A stretch of DNA of 64,000 bases from G963676095 sp963676095 (GTDB taxonomy: Bacteria > Bacteroidota > Bacteroidia > Bacteroidales > Prolixibacteraceae), in assembly GCA_963676095.1 (NCBI GenBank), contig OY781040.1:2232001-2296000 (forward strand), read 5' to 3'. The notes beneath the pieces were generated by a model. The model did not search any database and was not told where the DNA came from. It saw only the letters and a list, made by a program, of their open reading frames with translations. The position numbers and the translations under genes are program-made. Shown piece by piece: positions 36,701 through 45,801 of this stretch. Within the stretch, counting starts at the first letter, position 1. The number at the start of each line of letters is the position of its first letter.

Positions 36701-37251
36701 GCGATCCTCATTATCAGTTCGGCTTGTCGCTGGGGATAAATTATAAAAACTTCGACTTTTCCATGATCTGGAAAGGCGTTGCCAAAAGGGACCTGTTTTT
36801 TAGTGCCAGCCAAAACATCTTCTGGGGTTTCCGTACCTGGAACCAGACATCGCTGTTCCCTGGTCATCTGGACTATTTCCGGGACCAGGAGGGAACTGAT
36901 TATGCCGGATTATACCAGAATGAGAAAAATATTAACACCGATGCTTATTGGCCAAGGCCCTATCTCAGTAATGCAGCCAACAATAAAAACAGGGAAACTT
37001 CGACCCGCTACCTGCAAAATGGTGCCTATGCCAGGTTACAGAATGTTCAGCTTGGCTATAATTTAAGCAGTAAAGTGTTGTCCAGGCTGAGGCTCCAAAA
37101 GGCCCGGTTTTATTTATCCGGAGAGAACCTTTTAACGATCTCGAAACTGACTGCCGGGATCGATCCTGTTGCAATAAGCAGTAGCTGGGGGGTAGGAAAA
37201 ACATACGGGGCCAACCGGATCTTTTCCATGGGGGTTACAGTTACCTATTAA
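33721..37251 (+). CDS. susC: SusC/RagA TonB-dependent receptor with STN signalling domain
   Basis: A 1176-residue outer-membrane receptor. After a cytoplasmic lead and signal peptide (KLTILLLCITVLNSLS) comes an STN domain (~residues 50-120, LTVVVNNTTIENVLRKIENQ, ITYEIVGRQIVLSRK). A CarboxypepD_reg-like Ig domain follows (VEGRVTDRAGAPLPGVTVSI), then VVAVGYGVQKKVNLTGAID, the TonB plug (IQIRGTGSLNGGSPYVVIDG, SISVLKDAAASAIYGARAPY) and the 22-stranded barrel. The STN domain makes it a transducer that reports ligand uptake to FecR. SusD starts 25 bp downstream. Confidence 0.96.
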   Translation: MKKKQSNDGFYPPFHQIMRKMKLTILLLCITVLNSLSMESYSQETRLTVVVNNTTIENVLRKIENQSKFRFFYNEKIDINKEVSVNYINKDIFEILDNLLKETNITYEIVGRQIVLSRKSSSQQQKSVEGRVTDRAGAPLPGVTVSIKGSTRGTVSDSEGNYNLVQVPDDAILVFSFVGMKPLEIPVGKKQQVNVSLEENTIGIDEVVAVGYGVQKKVNLTGAIDVIDNNELESRQSPTVSQLLQGQSPGLTFSTDNDGFQPGATMNIQIRGTGSLNGGSPYVVIDGIPGDMDRLNPEDIESISVLKDAAASAIYGARAPYGVILITTKSGNKDEKLSITYSGSVSLATPQNLPSMLNSEIYAKVLNEAGDNLGGRPYTDDVIDRIRAYNNGNIDYLKQFTTDDAIYFETTPQSDGTWGANNESNANYDWFDEYYGSAINHSHDLTIRGGTSTASYYLSAGYLGQEGVLNYGEDTFGRTNVMGKVNFSITSWWDISYQSRFMKSKRIRPNMDNQGSYDLIFHQIARTPPTQAKYDGNGYITIQSKIPWVNDAGTDNTEITENWHTFATELRPVKGWKINADYAYKSVDGFRSDQELTVYDHLVDGSEVESGNTVPSSIQQYHTSNYYWTTNVYSSYDFSISNRHNFSVLAGTQFEYNKERELNVLKNNLITSEVPSLQTATGDAVATETLEHWATEGYFGRFKYNFMDKYLVEINVRRDGTSRFTRGNRWGTFPSVALAWNLHQEKFWSSIEKYVNSFKIRSSWGQLGNQNVESYQDLELITYNTSALNWIFGYGETKPVGYAEIPELVSSGLTWETAVTKNAGANMSFLGNRLQADFDLFERRTKNMIGTASSLPGVIGADLPLENNATLRTRGWELTLRWKQTINQDLSYFVNFNLYDSKSVIMKYLNTTGTLSDYYVGYEEGEIWGYTAKELFRTQEELDQYTAKTDLSSIYGGTWNTGDLKYLDTNNDGAVNNGSNTIKDHGDLSVIGNSDPHYQFGLSLGINYKNFDFSMIWKGVAKRDLFFSASQNIFWGFRTWNQTSLFPGHLDYFRDQEGTDYAGLYQNEKNINTDAYWPRPYLSNAANNKNRETSTRYLQNGAYARLQNVQLGYNLSSKVLSRLRLQKARFYLSGENLLTISKLTAGIDPVAISSSWGVGKTYGANRIFSMGVTVTY

Positions 37252-37275
37252 ATACAAAAAATAAACGAATTAATT

Positions 37276-38976
37276 ATGAAAAACTATCGATATACCTTAC
37301 TGTTTGCACTGATCATTTTAGCCACAGCATGTGAAGATTTTCTTGATCGTGACCCGCTGGATGAAATCAGCACCGACAGCTACTGGAAAACAGCCAGCGA
37401 CCTGGAGAATTATGTCGTGCAGTTTTACCAGGAACTTCCCTCCCATAATGATGTGGGTGCCGGTATGCCCCTTGAAGACGAAGGCTCGGATAATTTAATC
37501 CAGGCTGTCACAAATGAAGTTATGAACGGGGAACGCGGTATTACAACCGGCGATTGGACCGACGAATGGAAAAATATCCGGGGTATTAATCTGTTCTTCG
37601 ATAATTTCCGGAATGTGGAAGACGATTTAAGCAGTTACCAGCAATATTTGGGCGAGGCCCACTTTTTCAGGGCCTGGTTCTATTTTCAGCTGGTCGAAAA
37701 ATACGGCGATGTTCCATGGTATTCCTCTGCCCTGTCTACCGACTCGGAAGAACTGATGAACCCCCGTGATCCCAGGACATTGGTTATTGACAGTATCCTT
37801 GTTGATCTCGACAAAGCCGTTGATCTCCTGAATACGATTAACAGTGCCGGCAATTCCACGATAACCAAAGAGGCGGCGCTGGCCCTGAAATCACGTATCG
37901 CATTATATGAAGGGGCCTGGCAAAAATATCATGCGGGAACCGAATTTGCCACATCCGGTGCTGATCCTGATAAATATTTTCAGGAATGTGTCGGCGCGGC
38001 TGAAGAACTAATGAACGGGTCCTCCTATACAAAAGGATTATACGATGACTACTATGAACTTTTCGGACTGGACAACATGTCCGCTGTCGACGAAGTATTA
38101 TTATACCGGGTGGCAAACGAAGAAGAATCACTTGGAAGTAATGTTCAGTACTATACGACAAATGCAACAGATGCAATGAGTATTACCTGGTGGCTCGTAT
38201 CATCCTACCTGGATAAAGACGGGATCCCTTACGATTATCAGGAAGTGGCTTCCGGTAACCAGGGAAATGACTTCCTGGTCAAAATCGCTGAAGACTGCGA
38301 TCCGAGGCTAAAAGCAACAGTCTGGATACCAGGTGATCTACGGGTCGCAAGTACGGCAGCTTATTTCGATAAGCCATTTATAAATCAGGGAGGCGAATTT
38401 TTATGCGGTACCGGTTTTCAGGTGAAAAAGTTTTCAAATCCATATTCAGACGCAGCAGGAAGAGATTGGGGAGGATACAGTGAAACCGGATATATTATTT
38501 TCAGGTACGCTGAAGTATTGTTAAATTATGCCGAAGCGAAATACGAGCTGGATGGGACTGTTGCCTATGACCAGCTGAATCTGCTCCGCAAAAGGGCAGG
38601 AATGCCTGACTTTACGGTGAACCCGCAAAGCAGCGATCCGAATTTGCTTGATTATGGGTACACCATTTCGGATGAATTGTATGAAATAAGAAGGGAACGA
38701 AGGGTCGAACTTGCACTGGAAGGCAAACGGGAGGACGATTACCGGCGTTGGGCCGCTCATGCCCTGTTTTATCAGAAAAGGCCGTTGGGATATCCTTTTG
38801 ATCCTTCAGAATTCCCGGACTATGATCCGCCTGTAAACGGGAACAATCTGATCGATTATTTTCTTTCCCAGCTACCGAACGGGTATCAGTTCCGTCCTGA
38901 ACAGGATTATCTTGACGATATTCCGCAGGATGAACTAACTTTAAATCCTAATTTGGCGCAAAACCCAGGCTGGTGA
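37276..38976 (+). CDS. susD: SusD/RagB-family surface glycan-binding lipoprotein
   Basis: A 566-residue lipoprotein (ILATACEDFLDRDPLDEIST: lipobox Cys near residue 19, then the usual FLDRDP). TPR-like core segments include WKNIRGINLFFDNFRNVEDD, GEAHFFRAWFYFQLVEKYGD and ITKEAALALKSRIALYEGAW. The C-terminal signature FRYAEVLLNYAEAKYELDG is followed by RRERRVELALEGKREDDYRR. It forms the lid of the SusC at 33721-37251. Confidence 0.96.
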   Translation: MKNYRYTLLFALIILATACEDFLDRDPLDEISTDSYWKTASDLENYVVQFYQELPSHNDVGAGMPLEDEGSDNLIQAVTNEVMNGERGITTGDWTDEWKNIRGINLFFDNFRNVEDDLSSYQQYLGEAHFFRAWFYFQLVEKYGDVPWYSSALSTDSEELMNPRDPRTLVIDSILVDLDKAVDLLNTINSAGNSTITKEAALALKSRIALYEGAWQKYHAGTEFATSGADPDKYFQECVGAAEELMNGSSYTKGLYDDYYELFGLDNMSAVDEVLLYRVANEEESLGSNVQYYTTNATDAMSITWWLVSSYLDKDGIPYDYQEVASGNQGNDFLVKIAEDCDPRLKATVWIPGDLRVASTAAYFDKPFINQGGEFLCGTGFQVKKFSNPYSDAAGRDWGGYSETGYIIFRYAEVLLNYAEAKYELDGTVAYDQLNLLRKRAGMPDFTVNPQSSDPNLLDYGYTISDELYEIRRERRVELALEGKREDDYRRWAAHALFYQKRPLGYPFDPSEFPDYDPPVNGNNLIDYFLSQLPNGYQFRPEQDYLDDIPQDELTLNPNLAQNPGW

Positions 38977-39000
38977 AACAATATTAAAAACCATTCAAAG

Positions 39001-39030
39001 CACTGCTGAAGGAAATTTGCCTTCGGCAGT
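39001..39030 (+). terminator. hairpin between susD and sulfatase
   Basis: ACTGCTGAAGG and CCTTCGGCAGT form an 11-bp stem (one G-T pair) around AAATTTG, 25 bp after the susD stop and 23 bp before the sulfatase start. No long T-run follows, so it is more likely an mRNA processing or attenuation element that lowers sulfatase expression than a full terminator. Confidence 0.55.
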
Positions 39031-39052
39031 ATTTGATAAAAACGTACCTAAC

Positions 39053-40495
39053 ATGCAAAATAAATCTATTATTTCCGGTTCAATAATACTGGCAGGACTT
39101 GCCGGATGTACTTCTGCTGTCCAATCCCCGCAGCAGGCCAGCCAAACAGCTCACTCTCCCAATGTTGTCCTGATCTATCTTGATGACATGGGTTACGGAG
39201 ATCTCACGCTTACCGGGGCTACCGGCTACAGTACCCCAAATCTGGACCGCATGGCCCGGGAAGGAATATTCTTCTCTCACTACTATGCTCCCCAGGCGGT
39301 GTGCACAGCATCCAGGGCAGGCATCCTCACCGGATGTTACCCCAACAGGATCGGTATGAGCGGGGCCATTGACCACACCGCAAAGACCGGGATCAGTGCC
39401 AGGGAAGAAACCATCGCGGATGTTTTGGGAAAAAAAGGCTATGCCACTGCTGCATTCGGCAAATGGCATTTGGGATGGCAGAAACAGTTCTTACCCACTC
39501 ACCACGGGTTTGACGAATTTTTCGGAATCCCCTATTCTCATGACATGTACCCCGGCCATCCTACCCATAAGAACTATTATCCTCCTTTGCCCCTTATCGA
39601 AGGGGACAGCGTGATCGCCACAGGACCCGATTTCTCTCAGTTTACCACGATGTTCACAGAAAAGGCCATTCGGTTTATCCGGAAAAATCAGTCGAATCCT
39701 TTTTTTATTTATCTGGCTCATCCCCTCCCCCATGTTCCGCTCGCCGTATCCGGTAAGTTCAAAGGCAAATCACAGCAAGGCCTGTATGGTGATGTCATGA
39801 TGGAGATCGACTGGAGCATCGGACAGATTATGCAGACCCTCCGGAAGCTCAATCTTGAACAAAATACGCTGGTGATCTTTGCTTCAGACAACGGCCCCTG
39901 GATCAATTACGGCAATCATGCGGGAAGTACAGGCGGATTACGGGAAGGAAAAGGAACATCTTTCGAAGGAGGGCAGCGCGTTCCGTGCCTGATGTACTGG
40001 AAAGGGACCATTCCGGCAGGGATTGTTTGCAACAAACTTGTTTCCGGCATCGATATTCTTCCGACATTGGCAGGAATCGCCAGGGCAGATCTTCCTCCGA
40101 ACCGGATTGACGGAGTCGATATCCTTCCTCTAATGAAAGGGGACACCACTGCAAATCCCCGGAAGTCATTTTACTATTACTACCGGAAAAACAATCTTGA
40201 AGCAGTAACCAACGGCATGTGGAAGCTTATTTTTCCCCATCCGGGCAGGACATATGCCGGGTACATGCCCGGAAATGACGGTATGCCCGGGAAAGTCAAT
40301 GAAAACTTTCCTTTCAAGGGAGGGCTATATGACCTGCGACGCGATCCCGGCGAACGATATGATGTATCCGGGCTATATCCCGGCGTGATCCGGGACCTGG
40401 AAAAAATAGCCGGTCAGGCACGGGAAGATCTGGGAGACGGACTAACCGGCAACCCGGGGAAAAACCGAAGGGAACCTGGACGCATCACCGAATAA
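39053..40495 (+). CDS. S1-family sulfatase, lipoprotein
   Basis: A 480-residue formylglycine sulfatase. ATG 39053 gives a lipoprotein signal (ISGSIILAGLAGCTS), while the upstream extension from 39017 overlaps the hairpin. The metal-binding start is VVLIYLDDMGYGDL. The FGly motif is C-T-A-S-R in AVCTASRAGILTG, where the Cys becomes formylglycine. GKWHLG and FASDNGPWINYG complete the site. It hydrolyses sulfate esters, probably on a polysaccharide bound by the upstream SusCD. The Cys-type motif requires an anSME maturase, and none is in this window. Substrate cannot be read from the sequence. Confidence 0.93.
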   Translation: MQNKSIISGSIILAGLAGCTSAVQSPQQASQTAHSPNVVLIYLDDMGYGDLTLTGATGYSTPNLDRMAREGIFFSHYYAPQAVCTASRAGILTGCYPNRIGMSGAIDHTAKTGISAREETIADVLGKKGYATAAFGKWHLGWQKQFLPTHHGFDEFFGIPYSHDMYPGHPTHKNYYPPLPLIEGDSVIATGPDFSQFTTMFTEKAIRFIRKNQSNPFFIYLAHPLPHVPLAVSGKFKGKSQQGLYGDVMMEIDWSIGQIMQTLRKLNLEQNTLVIFASDNGPWINYGNHAGSTGGLREGKGTSFEGGQRVPCLMYWKGTIPAGIVCNKLVSGIDILPTLAGIARADLPPNRIDGVDILPLMKGDTTANPRKSFYYYYRKNNLEAVTNGMWKLIFPHPGRTYAGYMPGNDGMPGKVNENFPFKGGLYDLRRDPGERYDVSGLYPGVIRDLEKIAGQAREDLGDGLTGNPGKNRREPGRITE

Positions 40496-40587
40496 AGCAC
40501 TTTTTATGAGCTGTTAGCCTGCCCCGGTTAATTTTTTTACAGGACATTGGCAATTCATTAATTTGTCTTCATATTTTTACGGCATAA

Positions 40588-41217
40588 ATGACTGCTAAAC
40601 CTTCAAATAAAATTTCTGACCGGTCAACCCAGCTTTTTCTTCAGGTAAAGAAGGGAGACGATAAAGCTCTTGAAGAATTATTTTTCCGGACTTTTCCCCG
40701 TCTTTTCGATTTTGCATCAAAAATTACCCGGGATAATGCAATAGCTGAAGATATTCTGCAGGATGCTTTCATTAAACTGTGGGAAAAGAAAGGCCGTATT
40801 GAAAGTATTAATATCGAGGCTTATTTGTTTAAGCTTGTCCGGAATCAGTGCCTCGATTATATCAGGTTTGTTAAGATCGTTTCAGAAAAAGAAACTGAAC
40901 TGGCAGAGGTCAGTAAATATGAAGAGCTCTACCGGATAGATTTCGTCCGGGACGAGCCCTGCCTTCTGATCCGGGAAGAGTTAAAGAATGAGATTGAAAA
41001 GACGATTGATTCGTTACCTGCAAGGTGCCGGGAAGTTTTTATACTCAGTAAGATTGATGGGTTAAAGAACAGAGAGATTGCCGAGAAACTTCAGATCAAC
41101 ATTAAAAATGTAGAAAGGCATCTTGCCCGGGCCGCGAAAACATTTACCGAAAAATTCTCCGGAGAAATTCCGCTGGTAATCATTATCCTGGTTACAGAGC
41201 AACTTGTTTTGTCATGA
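40588..41217 (+). CDS. ECF-type sigma factor of PUL block three
   Basis: A 209-residue sigma factor with region 2 ALEELFFRTFPRLFDFASKI then AEDILQDAFIKLWEKKG, and region 4 IDSLPARCREVFILSKIDGL then KNREIAEKLQINIKNVERHL. The C-terminus ends in a short hydrophobic stretch (IPLVIIILVTEQLVL), typical of Bacteroidota FecI-like factors. It is followed by fecR after 126 bp and should be controlled by it. Confidence 0.93.
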   Translation: MTAKPSNKISDRSTQLFLQVKKGDDKALEELFFRTFPRLFDFASKITRDNAIAEDILQDAFIKLWEKKGRIESINIEAYLFKLVRNQCLDYIRFVKIVSEKETELAEVSKYEELYRIDFVRDEPCLLIREELKNEIEKTIDSLPARCREVFILSKIDGLKNREIAEKLQINIKNVERHLARAAKTFTEKFSGEIPLVIIILVTEQLVLS

Positions 41218-41343
41218 ATCTGCCTGATTTACGGAAATAAAAAAGACAGTCCTCCTTCTATCGGACAGAAAAAACTAAAAAAATCAATTTTCAATGATGG
41301 GTAAAATGGTCCTTTCCCCGTTATTAAGATATAACGCCGGAAT

Positions 41344-42321
41344 ATGGATAATGAAAAAAGACATTTTGAAGGGCTTGTAACCCGTTATCTGAATGGACAA
41401 TTAGCCGATCAGGAATATGATCAGTTACTCAGCTTACTGCAAGATCAGGAAAAAGCATCCTGGTTTTATGCGTTGAAAAACAGTTGGGATCCTGAAGAAA
41501 ACGCCGGGACCCGGAAAACCTGGGAACGGCTTGCCCGCCGGATTAATCTCATCTCCGGTGAAAACGGCGGATCACAGAAACATGCAGCCGGGCAACAGTG
41601 GTTCTTGCGGATAGCCGCTATTCTGATTATCGGGCTGCTGGTCTCAACGGTTATTTTATATTGGAAAAATCAAAATTTTATTCATGGGTTAACGGTTATT
41701 GAAACGCCACGTGGTGAAAAGTCGAAGGTTTATCTGCCTGATGGGACAGAGGTTTGGCTGAATGCATGTTCCAGATTAAGTTATCATTCTTTCTCGAACA
41801 AATCACGTAATGTTAGTCTGACCGGGGAGGCTTTTTTTAAGGTAAAACACAATGAAAAGTCACCTTTTACCGTGAAAACGTCCAGGTGTGCTATCAAAGT
41901 TGTAGGGACCGAGTTTGACGTTATGGCTTATGATCAGTTAAAAAGGGATGAAATTACGCTGATTAAAGGGAGGGTCGATGTAAAAACAGCCAAAAATTCG
42001 GAGGTCCTTCACGTCGGTGATAAACTGACTGTCTCGGATGATACGCTCAGTATTAAAAAAACAAATCTTGACCAGGCCTACGGGTGGGTGGAAAATAAAT
42101 TCAATTTTAGTAAAATTCCCCTGAACGAACTGATCCTTAGGCTCGAAAACTGGTATGATGTCGATATTGAATACCAAAACAAAGGGAAAAAAGATATTGC
42201 ATTTTCCGGAACATTTAAGAATGAAGAAACGATCTGGCAGGTACTGGATGCAATAAAAGTTTACTTACCCTTATCCTATGAAAAAACAGATACCCGGAAA
42301 ATAAAACTGATAATTAACTAA
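41344..42321 (+). CDS. fecR: FecR-like anti-sigma factor
   Basis: A 325-residue protein with a cytoplasmic sigma-binding N-terminus (LVTRYLNGQLADQEYDQLLS), one TM at about residues 82-103 (FLRIAAILIIGLLVSTVILY) and the periplasmic FecR domain (IETPRGEKSKVYLPDGTEVW, then GEAFFKVKHNEKSPFTVKTS and VVGTEFDVMAYD). The C-terminal domain FSKIPLNELILRLENWYDVD is for receptor contact. It partners the sigma at 40588 and the STN-SusC at 42402. Confidence 0.95.
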   Translation: MDNEKRHFEGLVTRYLNGQLADQEYDQLLSLLQDQEKASWFYALKNSWDPEENAGTRKTWERLARRINLISGENGGSQKHAAGQQWFLRIAAILIIGLLVSTVILYWKNQNFIHGLTVIETPRGEKSKVYLPDGTEVWLNACSRLSYHSFSNKSRNVSLTGEAFFKVKHNEKSPFTVKTSRCAIKVVGTEFDVMAYDQLKRDEITLIKGRVDVKTAKNSEVLHVGDKLTVSDDTLSIKKTNLDQAYGWVENKFNFSKIPLNELILRLENWYDVDIEYQNKGKKDIAFSGTFKNEETIWQVLDAIKVYLPLSYEKTDTRKIKLIIN

Positions 42322-42323
42322 AA

Positions 42324-42359
42324 AGGCGGAAACGGAGCTCCTAACCTCCGTCTACGCCT
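42324..42359 (+). promoter_or_regulatory. hairpin between fecR and susC
   Basis: AGGCG and ACGGAG pair with CTCCGT and CGCCT around CTCCTAAC-type loop sequence, directly after the fecR stop. It is placed like the hairpin at 33642-33672 though the sequence differs. Likely a fecR terminator or attenuator. Confidence 0.55.
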
Positions 42360-42401
42360 GTACGCTTAAATAATACATTATTCAAATGCTAAATCAAAAT
42401 T

Positions 42402-45400
42402 ATGGAAAAAAAATGTATTGGGCAACGGCTCCGCAAAAGTCTTATGCTTAAAAAGATGTTGACGATTATGAAACTGACAACCGTACTCTTCTTTCTGGCA
42501 TTGATGCAGGTAACAGCATCAACGTACTCTCAGAATTCGAAACTTACCCTTGACTTCAAAAACAGGAAACTGGAAGAGATCTTTTCCGACATCGAGCAGA
42601 AGACCGATTATTCCATTTTCTACAAAAATGAATTAATTGACAAGTCGGGCCTGAAAACCGGTAATTACAATGATTGCGACGTTTTTGCCATCCTTAATGA
42701 CGTTTTAAAAGATGAAAACCTGAGCTATGAAGTCCGGGGGAAGCTCATCCTGATCGTCTCAAAAGGGCGCAGCGCCGATGCCACTTTCACACAGCAATCC
42801 GGTAATGTGAAAGGGAAAGTATCCGATGCCTCCGGAGCCCCCTTGCCGGGGGTATCCATTATTGTAAAAGGGACTACGGCAGGCACCATTACCGATGCAG
42901 ATGGAAACTATACCCTGACCAATGTGCCGGCCAATGCCACCCTGGTCTTTTCCTTTGTCGGGATGAAAACACAGGAACTGCCTGTGAACGGGCAGGCCCG
43001 GGTCAATGTAATGCTGCAGGAAAGCACCATCGGACTGGAAGAGGTAGTTGCCATCGGATATGGCTCGGTAAAGAAAAGTGACCTGACAGGGGCTGTTTCT
43101 TCGGTCAGCTCCGACGAGTTAAAAGACAGAATCGGTGCAACCTTCGATCAATTAATAACCGGTAGGGCTGCCGGGGTAAATATTGTTCAAAGCAGCGGCG
43201 AACCGGGAGCCGGAGTAACAATAAAGATCAGGGGATCTGCATCTGTTAATGCCGGGACAAGTCCGTTATACGTAATTGATGGTTACGCAATGGATAACGG
43301 ATCTATGGATGTTAATAGCGGTGCTGAATTTGACGGGAATACCGCAAGGAACCCGCTTACGAGCCTTAATCCTTCGGATATTGAATCGATAGAGATACTC
43401 AAGGATGCATCGGCTACAGCTATTTACGGGGCTCGCGGAGCAAACGGAGTCATCATTATAACCACAAAAAAAGGTTCTCCGGGGAAACCAGTCATTGCTT
43501 ATGATGCCTATTATGGTGTACAAAATGTCGCTCATAAAATAGATGTCCTCACAGCACCGGAATACCGGACTGTTTTAAATGAACTGATTGCCGCGGGGGC
43601 ATCCAGCGCCGCTGATTCTGTTGCGGTTTTTAGTGGTAGGGGTACTGACTGGCAGGATGAGATTTTTGAGAGAAGGGCACCCATACAAAGTCATAATCTA
43701 TCCATAAGAGGAGAAAAAGATGCAATCAACTACTTTGTATCATTAAATTATTTTAACCAGAACGGGGTAGTGATGAGTTCCGGCTATAAAAGATACGGTG
43801 CCAGGGCAAATCTGACAATCGACCCTTCTGACAAGTTGCAGGTTGGAATCAATCTTAACACAAACTATGACAGATCTGACGATGTTTCAACTGGCTTTGG
43901 AATAAATGGTGAAGCAGGCGCAATTTATGCTGCTTTGAATTTTGATCCTACCTTACCCGTTAAAGACGAAAACGGAGATTATATGATCAGTTCGGCCCTG
44001 GATATGGATAATCCCGTTGCCTCCGCGAAGGGAAAGGAAGCAATTTCGAATGCCTACCGTACCTTTGGTACTGTTTATGCCCAGTACAAAATACTTCCCG
44101 GTTTGACTTTTAAGGTCAACTTCGGTGGCGATATCAGGAATGAACGCCGGGATGTTTATGTTAGCCGATTAACCAAGCACGGATCAGCTTCGGGTGGTAT
44201 AGCCAGTATCTCGACCGGTCAAAAATCAAATTACCTGGAAGAAGCTACTTTATCCTATTCAAAGAAAACAGGAAAGCATAATGTGAACGCGGTAATTGGA
44301 TCAACCTTCCAAAAGTTTCTGACAAGTTATACTTACCAGGAGGCCAGCGAGTTTCCTTCTGATGCAACCGGTACCGATAATATGTCACTCGGTACGCAAT
44401 CTACTTATGATATGGGCAGCAGCAAATATGGCAGCCGGTTATTGTCGTATTTAGGCCGGGTCAATTACGATTTTGACAACAAAGTCCTGTTGACTGCTTC
44501 CCTGCGTATTGATGGATCTTCAAAATTCGGGGAGAACAATCGTTTTGGCTACTTTCCTTCTGCCGCGATCGGGTGGAAACTTCAGGAAGAACCGTTTCTT
44601 AAAGATATTGAAGCCATTTCCGTTGCCAAGTTACGGGCTAGTTGGGGACAAACCGGAAATGAATCTATTGGAAACAATGCCTATATGTTAACATATAGTA
44701 CCGGGACAGATGCTATTCTTGACGAGGAAGCGGTGAGTTCAACTGCTCCAACGCGCTTGCCTAATCCGGACCTGAAATGGGAAACGACAGAACAAACAGA
44801 TTTTGGTATTGATTTTGGATTTTTTGAAAACCGGATCTCGGGAACAGCCGACTATTTTAATAAAACAACCAAGGACATGCTATTAAGTAAACCGGTATCA
44901 GCGTCAACCGGATTTACAAGTAAAACAGAAAATGCAGGGAGCGCTGCAGTGAAGGGCTGGGAATTTTCGGTGACGACCTTTAACCTGACTAATAAATTTA
45001 CCTGGAAGTCAACCATAAACCTCACCTCTATGAAAAGTAAAGTAAAAAGCTTAGGCGGTGTTGATGAGTTTACAACCGGATCGGCAGGACAATCGGGTAA
45101 CATTTTTCTCGTTCGTGAGGGAGAACCATTGTATGCTTTTTATGGATATCAGGTAGAAGGTATCTGGCAGAAGGACGACGATTTCTCAACGATGAGCGAT
45201 ACCTATGAGCCAGGCGACCTCAAATTTAAGGACCAGGACAACAGCGGTTCGATAAACGCCAATGATAAGGTTATTTTAGGTACATCAATGCCCAGGTACG
45301 AATGGTCGTTCATTAATACTTTCGGCTACAAAAAATTCGAACTTTCAGTTTCTGTCGAGGGTTCTCATGGCGGAAAAATGCTAAACCAGAATCTTGTTGA

Positions 45401-45788
45401 TTCGTATTACCCGGTATCATTCCGGAGAAACCGTTTTGCAAAACCTTATCTGAACCGCTGGACCGAAGATAATCCTTCAACAAAATATCCGTCATTTGTA
45501 TCAACAGGCAACTGGGGGTCAACACAGGTTAATTCGATTACAGTTGAAGATGCTTCCTATGTCAGGTTAAAAAATGTGACCCTACGTTATTTCATTCATC
45601 TGCGAAATCAAAATATTTTTAAATCACTGAATGTCTATTTAACTGCCGAGAACCTGGTCACCTTTACAAAATACTCCGGGTTCGATCCTACGATCAACCC
45701 CAATGGAGGTGACCCGTACAGGAGAATAGATTTTAGCGCTTATCCTACTTCACGAGTCTTTACCACGGGTATTTCTGTCGAATTTTAA
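42402..45788 (+). CDS. susC: SusC/RagA TonB-dependent receptor with STN signalling domain
   Basis: A 1128-residue receptor. Signal peptide (MKLTTVLFFLALMQVTASTY) after a charged lead; STN domain (LTLDFKNRKLEEIFSDIEQK, LSYEVRGKLILIV); CarboxypepD_reg-like domain (VKGKVSDASGAPLPGVSIIV). Then VVAIGYGSVKKSDLTGAVSS, plug (IKIRGSASVNAGTSPLYVID, SIEILKDASATAIYGARGAN) and barrel ending in GISVEF. The STN makes it the sensor for the FecR/sigma pair directly upstream. SusD begins 13 bp later. Confidence 0.96.
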   Translation: MEKKCIGQRLRKSLMLKKMLTIMKLTTVLFFLALMQVTASTYSQNSKLTLDFKNRKLEEIFSDIEQKTDYSIFYKNELIDKSGLKTGNYNDCDVFAILNDVLKDENLSYEVRGKLILIVSKGRSADATFTQQSGNVKGKVSDASGAPLPGVSIIVKGTTAGTITDADGNYTLTNVPANATLVFSFVGMKTQELPVNGQARVNVMLQESTIGLEEVVAIGYGSVKKSDLTGAVSSVSSDELKDRIGATFDQLITGRAAGVNIVQSSGEPGAGVTIKIRGSASVNAGTSPLYVIDGYAMDNGSMDVNSGAEFDGNTARNPLTSLNPSDIESIEILKDASATAIYGARGANGVIIITTKKGSPGKPVIAYDAYYGVQNVAHKIDVLTAPEYRTVLNELIAAGASSAADSVAVFSGRGTDWQDEIFERRAPIQSHNLSIRGEKDAINYFVSLNYFNQNGVVMSSGYKRYGARANLTIDPSDKLQVGINLNTNYDRSDDVSTGFGINGEAGAIYAALNFDPTLPVKDENGDYMISSALDMDNPVASAKGKEAISNAYRTFGTVYAQYKILPGLTFKVNFGGDIRNERRDVYVSRLTKHGSASGGIASISTGQKSNYLEEATLSYSKKTGKHNVNAVIGSTFQKFLTSYTYQEASEFPSDATGTDNMSLGTQSTYDMGSSKYGSRLLSYLGRVNYDFDNKVLLTASLRIDGSSKFGENNRFGYFPSAAIGWKLQEEPFLKDIEAISVAKLRASWGQTGNESIGNNAYMLTYSTGTDAILDEEAVSSTAPTRLPNPDLKWETTEQTDFGIDFGFFENRISGTADYFNKTTKDMLLSKPVSASTGFTSKTENAGSAAVKGWEFSVTTFNLTNKFTWKSTINLTSMKSKVKSLGGVDEFTTGSAGQSGNIFLVREGEPLYAFYGYQVEGIWQKDDDFSTMSDTYEPGDLKFKDQDNSGSINANDKVILGTSMPRYEWSFINTFGYKKFELSVSVEGSHGGKMLNQNLVDSYYPVSFRRNRFAKPYLNRWTEDNPSTKYPSFVSTGNWGSTQVNSITVEDASYVRLKNVTLRYFIHLRNQNIFKSLNVYLTAENLVTFTKYSGFDPTINPNGGDPYRRIDFSAYPTSRVFTTGISVEF

Positions 45789-45801
45789 ATATACATAGAA
45801 T

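Noticed and set aside
39017..39052. Upstream start for the first sulfatase
   Set aside because: It overlaps the susD-sulfatase hairpin and hides the lipoprotein signal, which begins properly at 39053.
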